Shown piece by piece: positions 57,373 through 64,000 of a DNA stretch of 64,000 nucleotides. Every line of letters begins with the position of its first letter. Position 1 is the stretch's first letter. The notes beneath the pieces are model-generated. The model saw only the letters and a list, made by a program, of their open reading frames with translations, was not told the DNA's origin and made no database searches. Origin of the DNA: Flavobacteriales bacterium (lineage in GTDB: Bacteria > Bacteroidota > Bacteroidia > Flavobacteriales_D > Sanyastnellaceae); NCBI GenBank assembly GCA_027491215.1, contig JAIXWP010000052.1, positions 1 to 64,000 on the forward strand, written 5' to 3'. The position numbers and the translations under genes were made by a program.

Positions 57373-57758
57373 AATCCCTGATCTAGATCGTCTTGTCGAA
57401 CCACCTTTACTCTTGCGCCGAACAACGAGTTTGCAATTGAAATGATGAGCGCAAGCCAGAAGGCGGGCCAAAATCCAGAAACTACAAAGTGGTTGTTGGG
57501 GATGATTTCTTTTGCAATGAGAATAATGACAGCATTGATCACTAGAAGGAAAATCCCGAAAGTGAGGATTGTTGCCGGAATCGTGAGTAGTATTAAAAGT
57601 GGTTTTAAAAATACATTGAGTAATGCCAAAATAATGGCGGTCAGAATAGCGATCCATGGTGCGCTAAATGAAACACCGTCTAGCCACCAATCTCCCACAA
57701 TCAGGGCAAGAGCGGTAACCATCATTTGAAATACTGAGCTTTGAAGTTTTGGATTCAT
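57369..57758 (-). CDS. Phage holin family IV-type small membrane protein
   Basis: The 129-residue protein has about four hydrophobic helices: ALALIVGDWWLDGV, AILTAIILALLNVFLKPLLI, ILTFGIFLLVINAVII and AFWLALIISIANSLFG. This is the pattern of the mycobacterial 4-TMS phage holin family (PF04020). In free-living bacteria such genes are chromosomal, not phage-borne, and function is unknown. A TACATTTG box lies four bases before the ATG at 57758, so the mRNA may be leaderless; ATGs at 57725 and 57722 are alternatives. Confidence 0.88.
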   Translation of the reverse strand: MNPKLQSSVFQMMVTALALIVGDWWLDGVSFSAPWIAILTAIILALLNVFLKPLLILLTIPATILTFGIFLLVINAVIILIAKEIIPNNHFVVSGFWPAFWLALIISIANSLFGARVKVVRQDDLDQGF

Positions 57759-57762
57759 AAAG

Positions 57763-57770
57763 CAAATGTA
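57763..57770 (-). promoter_or_regulatory. -7 promoter box of the holin-family gene
   Basis: The minus strand reads TACATTTG, then CTTT and the ATG at 57758: the same four-base distance as at panB. Confidence 0.5.
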
Positions 57771-57884
57771 GGTGGCTAAAAGCTTGGAATACCGAATATT
57801 TTATTCCAATTTATTCTAAATGAATTGGTGGTTAAATGTGAACAAGACACCCCTTTCTCGCTTGCGTGAGCCTATCTGACAGGG

Positions 57885-57892
57885 TAACTTTG
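57885..57892 (+). promoter_or_regulatory. -7 promoter box of the aldolase gene
   Basis: TAACTTTG is an exact TAnnTTTG match; TTGCG at 57862-57866 may be the -33 element with a ~19-nt spacer. The ATG is 17 nt downstream. Confidence 0.6.
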
Positions 57893-57909
57893 CATGCAAA
57901 TTAGATCCC

Positions 57910-58578
57910 ATGAAATTTTTTATTGATACAGCGAATCTTGATCAAATCAAAGAAGCGCATGATTTAGGTGTTTTGGATGGTGTGACTACTAATCCAAGCT
58001 TGATGGCCAAGGAAGGTATTTCAGGTCGCGACCGTGTACTCCAGCATTACAAAGATATTTGTTCAATTGTTGGTGAAGGCGATGTTTCAGCTGAAGTAAT
58101 TGCTACTGACTTCGAAGGAATGATCAAAGAAGGAGAGGAGTTGGCTGCATTGCATCCAAACATCGTTGTGAAAGTTCCAATGATTAAGGATGGTGTAAAA
58201 GCAATCAAGTATTTCTCAGATAAAGGAATTCGCACTAATTGCACATTGGTGTTTTCAGCGGGTCAAGCATTATTGGCTGCTAAAGCAGGAGCTAGTTATG
58301 TATCTCCATTCATTGGTCGCTTAGATGATATTTCTGTAGACGGTTTGGAGTTGATCGAACAGATTCGTGTGATCTATGACAACTATGGTTACAATACAGA
58401 GATTCTTGCGGCATCAGTGCGTCACCCAATGCACATTATCAAATGCGCTGAGATTGGTGCTGATGTAATGACTGGTCCATTGAGTGCAATCATGGCGTTG
58501 TTGAAGCATCCTTTGACAGATAGCGGCCTAGCACAATTCCTTGCTGATCATAAGAAAGCAGCAGAAGCTTCTAAATAA
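57910..58578 (+). CDS. fsa: Fructose-6-phosphate aldolase / short transaldolase
   Basis: The 222-residue protein is of the short TalC/FSA type: [20 protein letters not shown] at the start, [13 protein letters not shown] (about 24-36), and the Schiff-base Lys K88 in [27 protein letters not shown] and [11 protein letters not shown] follow. Members either cleave fructose 6-phosphate or work as transaldolases in the pentose phosphate pathway; the sequence does not tell which. It has its own promoter and a strong terminator. Confidence 0.94.
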   Translation: MKFFIDTANLDQIKEAHDLGVLDGVTTNPSLMAKEGISGRDRVLQHYKDICSIVGEGDVSAEVIATDFEGMIKEGEELAALHPNIVVKVPMIKDGVKAIKYFSDKGIRTNCTLVFSAGQALLAAKAGASYVSPFIGRLDDISVDGLELIEQIRVIYDNYGYNTEILAASVRHPMHIIKCAEIGADVMTGPLSAIMALLKHPLTDSGLAQFLADHKKAAEASK

Positions 58579-58586
58579 AATCTTTA

Positions 58587-58622
58587 AATTCCCTCGTCGA
58601 GAAGCGACGAGGGAATTTTTTT
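58587..58622 (+). terminator. Rho-independent terminator after fsa
   Basis: AATTCCCTCGTCG and CGACGAGGGAATT form a 13-bp stem around AGAAG, followed by a run of seven T. The YciO/Sua5 gene begins four bases later. Confidence 0.92.
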
Positions 58623-58625
58623 ATC

Positions 58626-59252
58626 ATGATAATAGAACTATTTCCAGACAACATTGACTTAAAGAAACTTGCTCAGATTGTAGAAGTCTTGAAGCAGGGT
58701 GGAGTAGTTATTTATCCTACGGATACTGTATATACCATGGGCTGTTCGCTCTCCTCCACAAAGGGAATTGAACGAGTGGCCAAGCTGAAAGGAGTGAAGG
58801 TTGAGAAGGCAAAGTTTTCAATCGTTTGCTCGGATCTTTCTCACATGACGGATTACAGCCAGCCTGTGTCCAATCCCGTTTTCAAATTGATGAAAACATT
58901 ATTGCCAGGACCATACACATTCGTGTTAGAAGGCAATAGAAACATTCCACGTATTTTCGAGAGCAATAGAAAGACGATTGGTATTCGCGTTCCCGACAAT
59001 AAAATCATTCGTGAATTGGTAAAAATGTTAGGCGAGCCTATCATTTCAACCTCCATTCACGATGATGATGAATTGCTGGAATACACCACCGATCCCGACA
59101 TGATCGCAGAGAAATGGGATAAATTGGTAGATGTCGTAATAGATGGCGGCCCTGGAGGATTCGAGGCGTCTACCATTGTGGACTGCACGGATGGCGGGAT
59201 TTCCATTATCCGTCGTGGAAAAGGTGTCGAAGAGGTTGAGAATCTCATCTGA
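58626..59252 (+). CDS. YciO/Sua5/YrdC family protein (L-threonylcarbamoyladenylate synthase type)
   Basis: The 208-residue protein has the YrdC-like fold: GGVVIYPTDTVYTMGCSLSS (about 25-44) with the nucleotide-binding region, KAKFSIVCSDLSHM, LLPGPYTFVLEGNRNIP and GIRVPDN. The IPRIFESNRKTIG segment is closer to YciO than to TsaC. TsaC/Sua5 makes threonylcarbamoyl-AMP for tRNA t6A; YciO has weaker or uncertain activity. Which role applies here depends on whether another Sua5 gene exists in the genome. The start sits directly after the fsa terminator. Confidence 0.88.
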   Translation: MIIELFPDNIDLKKLAQIVEVLKQGGVVIYPTDTVYTMGCSLSSTKGIERVAKLKGVKVEKAKFSIVCSDLSHMTDYSQPVSNPVFKLMKTLLPGPYTFVLEGNRNIPRIFESNRKTIGIRVPDNKIIRELVKMLGEPIISTSIHDDDELLEYTTDPDMIAEKWDKLVDVVIDGGPGGFEASTIVDCTDGGISIIRRGKGVEEVENLI

Positions 59253-59347
59253 TTCCATAAACAAACCATCGTTTGCAAGTTTCTAAATAATTCGATTTGC
59301 AATAATTGGCTCGATTTTACTTTGTTCGTGGTAAAGTCTGACCAATT

Positions 59348-62300
59348 ATGAAAACACTCATAAAGATTCTTTTAGGATGCTTGATCCTGCTGCCAAGCTT
59401 GGCGGTGGCTCAAGAGCCGATTGCTTTGTACGATAATTCAGGTGTCTATAAAGACGCTTTGGGTCTGTACGATCATGAAAAATATTCGGCTGCTCAGTCG
59501 AAGTTTAATGAATTCATTGCACTTGAGAAGGATCCTCAAAATGCTTTGCGTATCAACGCTGAGTATTACAGTGGTATATGTGCCTTGTATCTTCTTCATC
59601 CTGATGCTGAATTTGCATTGGAAAAATTCGTAAGAGAACATCCAGATTCACCGTGGCGACAACATGCCTATTTCGAGTTGGCAACATTTAACTATAAAAA
59701 TAAATCCTACAAGAAGGCACTTGAATGGTTTAAAGAGGTTGATGTAAATGAATTAACCAACGATCAGAAAATCGCATTCTACTACAAGCGAGGGCACAGT
59801 TATTTTGAGACAGATGATTTTGCGAATGCAAGACAAGATTTCTTCGAGGTCAAGGGTGTGGACTCACAGTACAAGAATGCAGCGATATATTATTATTCGC
59901 ACATTGCCTATTCTCAGAATGATCTTCAAACAGCTTTGGATGGATTTAAGCAATTGGAAAAAGACCCAAGCTTTAGTCCTATTGTTCCATACTATATCAC
60001 TCAGATTTATTACAAGCAAAAGAATTATGATGCATTGTTGGCTTATGCGCCTGCAGTGCTTGACTCGGCAAAAACAAATACAACGAAGCGTGTACCTGAA
60101 ATCGCGCGCTTGATAGGTGACGCTTTTTATGTAAAAGAAAAATATTCAGACGCACTTCCTTATTTGGAACAGTTTCATGAAGGCGTTCAAAAAAGCGAAA
60201 TCACTCGAGAAGATTATTATCAATTGGGTTACACTTACTATCGCGTAGCCAGTTATGACAAGGCTATTGCTGCCTATGGTAATTGTGGTGGAGAAAGTGA
60301 TGAGCTCTATCAATTGGCCACATACAACCTCGCAGATTGTTATTTGAAGCAGGAGAAAAAAGAATATGCAAGAAATGCTTTTGGAGAAGCCGCTGCAATG
60401 GACTTCAACCGAGAGATTCAAGAGGATGCATTATTCAACTATTCTAAGTTGGCATTTGAGTTATCATACAATCCTTTTCACGAAGCCATCACAGCTTTTG
60501 AGGATTACTTGAATAAATATCCAAACAGCCCTCGTCGCGATGAGGCTTATGAATTCTTGTTGAATGTGTACATGAAGACAAGAAACTATGAAAAAGCATT
60601 GGCATCACTTGATAAGATTCAGAACAAAGATTCTAGAATCAAAGAGGCATATCAAGTCGTAGCATACAATCGTGGAGTTGAGCTTTTACAAGCGGAAGAC
60701 TTGGCGAAGTCGGAAACTTTTTTTGATAAAGTAAATGTCTATCCAGTAAATCCATTGCTTACATCCGAGGCTAAGTTTTGGAAGGCAGAAATTTCATATC
60801 GTCAAAAGGATTACAACAAAGCGATTACTCGCTACAATTCATTCTTGACGGATCAAGGTTCTATCAACAGTGAGTACTATGGTCTAGCAAATTATGGTTT
60901 GGGATATTGTTATTTCAAATTGGCAAATGATGAAAACAATATCGAAACCATGCGTGGTCTTTATGCCAATGCCAATACAGGTTTTAGAAAATATGCTGAT
61001 GGAGCAGGTACGAAAGAGCCTCGCAAAGTGAATGATGCGAATCTTCGAATTGGTGATTGTTTTTATGTGAATAAGAGTTTTGGTCAAGCCATTCAGTACT
61101 ATGATAAAGTGGCAGATAATAGTCAAGGAAATAAGGACTATGCGATGTTCCAGAAAGGGATGTGCTACGGTTTCGATGGACAACCAGATAAGAAGGCTTG
61201 GGTGTTGAAGAACATGCTTTCTGAGATTCCAGATTCGAAGTTCAAGATCGATGCGAAGTATGAGTTGGCGAAGACTTATCTCCTTCAAGATCGATTAGAA
61301 GAAGCAAAAAATTATTATAGCGATATCATTTCAAATCACGCGACTTCGGCATACATGAAGAAGGCATTGGCTGATATGTGCTTAGTATATGTGAAGCAAA
61401 GTAATGTTGCTAAAGTGAAGCAGACATGGAACGAGTTGTTTACGAAATATCCGAATGATCCAATCCTCGCTGACGTGGTCACTACAGTGAAAAGCACCTT
61501 GATCGAGGATCCAGAATTCCAACAGCAAATTCGTAGCTTAAAGATTATTAATATCAATGATGAAGATATCGAGTCTGATGTTTATGCGAAGGCTTCTGAT
61601 GCAGCATACGAAGGAGATTGTGATAAAGCAATTGAGAAGTTGTCAAACTATTTACAGCAATTCCAACCAGCGTATTTTGGTGTAGAGGCGAACTATCTTT
61701 TAGCAAACTGCTACATGGAAAAGGATAATGAAGAGGCTGCATTGAATGCATACAATTTTGTTCTGTCGAAGCCATTAAGTGATTACACCGAGCAAAGTTT
61801 GGTCGTAGCTGCTTCTATCAATTACAATCGCAAAAATTATCAAGTAGCTGCAGATCATTATTCAGAGTTGGAAAATGTTGCAGTGATCAAATTGAATGTG
61901 CTTGAAGCGCAGATTGGATTGATGCGTTGCTACTACTTCTTAGGTGAGAAGGTGAATGCAAAATCATATGCTGATAAGGTGTTAAGCAATAGCAGCACAC
62001 CTGATGATATTCGATTTACAGCGCATTTATGGAGAGGTCGTATCAAAATGGATGATGGAGATGATGTGGGAGCGACAGCAGACTTCAAAGAGGTGATGAA
62101 GAAGGGTGGAGTAAATGCAGCAGAAGCAAAGTATCATATTGCATTCATGTTTTACAGAGCAGGAGAATTTAAAAAAGCGGAAACAGAAATTTTCCAGCAC
62201 ATAGAAAAGTATTCTGCATTTAATGAATGGAAGTACAAAGCTTTCTTGTTGTTGTCTGATGTATATGTAGGAATGGATGATTTATTCCAAGCGAAAGCAA

Positions 62301-62458
62301 CATTAAATGCAATACTTCAGAAGGTAACAGAGCAGTGGGTGATTGATGAAGCCAATGCGAAGTTAGCGGCGATTGATAGGTTAGAGAATCCAACACCCGA
62401 TCCAGGTAGTGGAAGCGATTTAGAAATTGATTTGGTTCCAGATAACTCTAACGACTAA
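59348..62458 (+). CDS. Large exported TPR-repeat protein
   Basis: The 1036-residue protein has a signal peptide (about 1-22, ending AVAQ). The rest is almost wholly helical TPR-like repeats with recurring Y-x2-A-x3-F/Y, for example LYDHEKYSAAQSKFNEFIAL and YSDALPYLEQF. Around twenty repeats can be counted roughly. The end is acidic (SGSDLEIDLVPDNSND). It is probably periplasmic and holds a protein complex together. The next gene, an outer-membrane barrel, follows by only 8 nt, so a joint role at the outer membrane is likely. Confidence 0.88.
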   Translation: MKTLIKILLGCLILLPSLAVAQEPIALYDNSGVYKDALGLYDHEKYSAAQSKFNEFIALEKDPQNALRINAEYYSGICALYLLHPDAEFALEKFVREHPDSPWRQHAYFELATFNYKNKSYKKALEWFKEVDVNELTNDQKIAFYYKRGHSYFETDDFANARQDFFEVKGVDSQYKNAAIYYYSHIAYSQNDLQTALDGFKQLEKDPSFSPIVPYYITQIYYKQKNYDALLAYAPAVLDSAKTNTTKRVPEIARLIGDAFYVKEKYSDALPYLEQFHEGVQKSEITREDYYQLGYTYYRVASYDKAIAAYGNCGGESDELYQLATYNLADCYLKQEKKEYARNAFGEAAAMDFNREIQEDALFNYSKLAFELSYNPFHEAITAFEDYLNKYPNSPRRDEAYEFLLNVYMKTRNYEKALASLDKIQNKDSRIKEAYQVVAYNRGVELLQAEDLAKSETFFDKVNVYPVNPLLTSEAKFWKAEISYRQKDYNKAITRYNSFLTDQGSINSEYYGLANYGLGYCYFKLANDENNIETMRGLYANANTGFRKYADGAGTKEPRKVNDANLRIGDCFYVNKSFGQAIQYYDKVADNSQGNKDYAMFQKGMCYGFDGQPDKKAWVLKNMLSEIPDSKFKIDAKYELAKTYLLQDRLEEAKNYYSDIISNHATSAYMKKALADMCLVYVKQSNVAKVKQTWNELFTKYPNDPILADVVTTVKSTLIEDPEFQQQIRSLKIININDEDIESDVYAKASDAAYEGDCDKAIEKLSNYLQQFQPAYFGVEANYLLANCYMEKDNEEAALNAYNFVLSKPLSDYTEQSLVVAASINYNRKNYQVAADHYSELENVAVIKLNVLEAQIGLMRCYYFLGEKVNAKSYADKVLSNSSTPDDIRFTAHLWRGRIKMDDGDDVGATADFKEVMKKGGVNAAEAKYHIAFMFYRAGEFKKAETEIFQHIEKYSAFNEWKYKAFLLLSDVYVGMDDLFQAKATLNAILQKVTEQWVIDEANAKLAAIDRLENPTPDPGSGSDLEIDLVPDNSND

Positions 62459-62465
62459 ACTAGAA

Positions 62466-64000
62466 ATGACCATGAGATTCAAACATATATTATTGATCAT
62501 CATCGCTGGTGCGATGGGATTGAATGTGATGGCGCAACGTGATAGCATCATCAACATGGAGTCGGAGTTTGAAGGAGAGCGTAAATTATTCCTGCGTGAT
62601 GCCAATAAGCTCACAACAAACCCTGTCATAAAAGAGCAGATGGTAGAAATGGTGACCATTCGATACAGCACGCTTCCTACAAGAAAGACAGTGCTGATTG
62701 AACCTAAGCCCATTTTACCCGCAAAAATAAATGTAGAAGAGAAGTTAGCGAAACTCTACAGAGGCTACGCTCGCGCTGGATACGGAACATACGGTACCGT
62801 GCCCGCTGATTTTTATTTTACAGACGGCCGATCTAAGAAAGGTACTTATGGTGTGCACTATCATTTATTGAGAAGCTCAGGCTTGAATTTAAATGATGGT
62901 GATACTATTCCCGATAGATTCAGTGATAACAAGATTGAGTTATGGGGTAAAAAGTTTTTGAAAAAGACCATCCTCGAAGGCGGTCTCGATTGGGAAAGGA
63001 ATGTGAGTCATTGGTATGGTTTCGACAATACGCGTTATACAAGTTCAGATGTTGTGATGGATAGTCTTCGTCAACGATTGAATACATTTGGTGGACATGC
63101 TAGCTACAAAACATTTGATAGAGACTCAGCAGATTTGAATTATCGTTTTGATCTCGCTATTCGTAACACGACAGATTTGTACAATGGCAGAGAAACCAAC
63201 GTTGATTGGGTGGCGTTCGCCAGCAAGCTTATCAATACGGAGTTATTTAGTGGTGAGATTGGAATGAATTATAACAGCTTTGGATATACTGGTCCAGACA
63301 TTGGGCGTTTTGGTGTTCCAATTTTAGATGAAGATGGGATCCGTGATAGAAAGTATGATAATGCGGTTATTCGCTTTGTTCCTATGGCCCAAACTATTTG
63401 GAGAGACTTGAGAGCGAAAGTGGGTATGGGGCTTTATATTGAAGCGAGAGGGGATAATCCTGGTCACTTCTATCCATTAGCAGAAGTGAGCTACAATTTA
63501 CTTGACGGGTTGATTGTTCCTTATGCAGGGGTTCGAGGCAGTGTTGAGCCTACCACCTATTTAGGGTTGTACAGAGAAAACCCTTTTATTCAGACCTTCC
63601 CTGACTTGAGAAATAGAAATAATAAGTTGGAAGGATATGGTGGTATTGGTGGAGCTATTTCGAAGACCGTTTCATTTAATGCCGGAGTGAATTATAACTC
63701 ATGGGAGAACTTCGCTTATTTTGTGAATGACAGTTTGAATTTCAGCGATACAGTGACCACTTTCTATCGTTCGGTAGGTAATAAGTTTACAATTATCTAT
63801 GACAATCTGAAGGCGCTTAATTTCCATGGAGAATTGGCTATTTATAGCGGAGAAAAATGGAAAGCGAATATTCGAGGTGATTACTATCAGTACACCGAGG
63901 GCAATGAGGTTCATGCTTGGCACCAGCCTTCATTGAAGTTCACTGCATCAGGTCAGTACAAATTGAAGGATAAGTTTACCGTAAGCATGGATCTATTCTA
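62466..64000 (+). CDS. Outer membrane beta-barrel protein (TonB-receptor-like, no plug), C-terminus beyond the window
   Basis: The frame is open from the ATG at 62466 (alternative 62472) to the window end, at least 511 residues. It has a signal peptide (MRFKHILLIIIAGAMGLNVMAQ) and a short periplasmic segment with LIEPKPILPAKINVEEKLAKLYRGYARAGYGTY. The remainder is repeated barrel strands such as DFYFTDGRSKKGTYGVHYHL. No TonB box or plug domain is visible, so it differs from true TonB-dependent receptors although its barrel looks similar. It is 8 nt after the TPR gene, and such TPR/barrel pairs recur in Bacteroidota. Substrate unknown. Confidence 0.85.
   Translation, partial: MTMRFKHILLIIIAGAMGLNVMAQRDSIINMESEFEGERKLFLRDANKLTTNPVIKEQMVEMVTIRYSTLPTRKTVLIEPKPILPAKINVEEKLAKLYRGYARAGYGTYGTVPADFYFTDGRSKKGTYGVHYHLLRSSGLNLNDGDTIPDRFSDNKIELWGKKFLKKTILEGGLDWERNVSHWYGFDNTRYTSSDVVMDSLRQRLNTFGGHASYKTFDRDSADLNYRFDLAIRNTTDLYNGRETNVDWVAFASKLINTELFSGEIGMNYNSFGYTGPDIGRFGVPILDEDGIRDRKYDNAVIRFVPMAQTIWRDLRAKVGMGLYIEARGDNPGHFYPLAEVSYNLLDGLIVPYAGVRGSVEPTTYLGLYRENPFIQTFPDLRNRNNKLEGYGGIGGAISKTVSFNAGVNYNSWENFAYFVNDSLNFSDTVTTFYRSVGNKFTIIYDNLKALNFHGELAIYSGEKWKANIRGDYYQYTEGNEVHAWHQPSLKFTASGQYKLKDKFTVSMDLF

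Noticed and set aside
57369-57758. Holin-family protein taken as a sign of a prophage
   Set aside because: No integrase, terminase, capsid or tail gene is nearby, and this family is common as a single chromosomal gene.
1-64000. CRISPR arrays, insertion sequences, toxin-antitoxin or known anti-phage systems
   Set aside because: No regularly spaced repeats, transposase motifs or recognised defence gene sets were seen; the SF1B helicase stands alone and is not by itself evidence of a defence system.

Overview
The window is a compact, AT-leaning chromosome segment (about 40% GC by eye) from a member of the Bacteroidota, most likely a Flavobacteriales-type marine or freshwater bacterium. The evidence is the lineage-specific content. 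There are type IX secretion (T9SS) cargo proteins with gliding-motility (CHU_C) and type A C-termini, a PorP/SprF partner, SprB-type repeats and C-K-K-D lipoprotein signals. Promoters follow the TAnnTTTG -7 consensus, and the DnaJ and MurA variants are those I associate with this phylum. No rRNA, CRISPR array, insertion sequence or prophage is visible. Genus or species cannot be fixed from the sequence alone.

Layout. 1-4200: end of a tRNA-His, then a minus-strand block of small and housekeeping genes (DUF1905 protein, VanY-type carboxypeptidase, trxB, RluA-type pseudouridine synthase, panB). 4348-13131: a seven-gene plus-strand run of two DUF1549-like lipoproteins, a DUF1501 protein, a lipoprotein with a CX4CH haem-type motif, a small lipoprotein, a 1160-residue CHU_C surface protein and PorP/SprF. 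It looks like one outer-membrane or surface system of unknown function. 13220-17034: murA, a TlpA-like thioredoxin, grpE and dnaJ.

17050-23803: phenylacetyl-CoA epoxidase genes paaB-paaC-paaD (minus), paaA (minus) and paaE (plus). They are split by a plus-strand island holding a Crp/Fnr regulator, three rhodaneses, a thioredoxin and a fatty acid hydroxylase. 23806-35221: an ABC-F ATPase, GNAT, DinB, an O-antigen ligase, an E2 acyltransferase, a PorE-like TPR/PD40 protein, an exonuclease, two glycosyltransferases and ftsE. 35301-43713: an outer-membrane barrel, a paired M16 peptidase system, hutH and a SprB-repeat T9SS type A protein. 43776-47200: a surface-polysaccharide block (initiating sugar transferase, lipoprotein, Gfo/Idh oxidoreductase).

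47320-51057: pcm, an OmpA protein, a FAH-family enzyme and DAHP synthase/chorismate mutase. 51168-51382: tRNA-Leu and tRNA-Lys. 51792-54494: a small secreted protein and a CUB/PKD/P-domain CHU_C protein. 54548-64000: an SF1B helicase, a lipoprotein, a holin-family membrane protein, fructose-6-phosphate aldolase, a YciO/Sua5 protein, a large TPR protein and the start of a plugless outer-membrane barrel.

The observation I rate highest is not a gene. It is an 18-bp interrupted palindrome, ACCGAA-N6-TTCGGT, present six times in the window. Five copies fit the tighter, directional consensus ACCGAAYGAANRTTCGGT and all five point the same way. Also worth a second look are the DUF1501/cytochrome-like/T9SS cluster, the Crp-rhodanese island with a CRP-like operator, a DnaJ that has lost one complete zinc centre, a MurA with Asp in place of the fosfomycin-reactive Cys, and several -7 boxes placed 4-6 nt before start codons, suggesting leaderless mRNAs.
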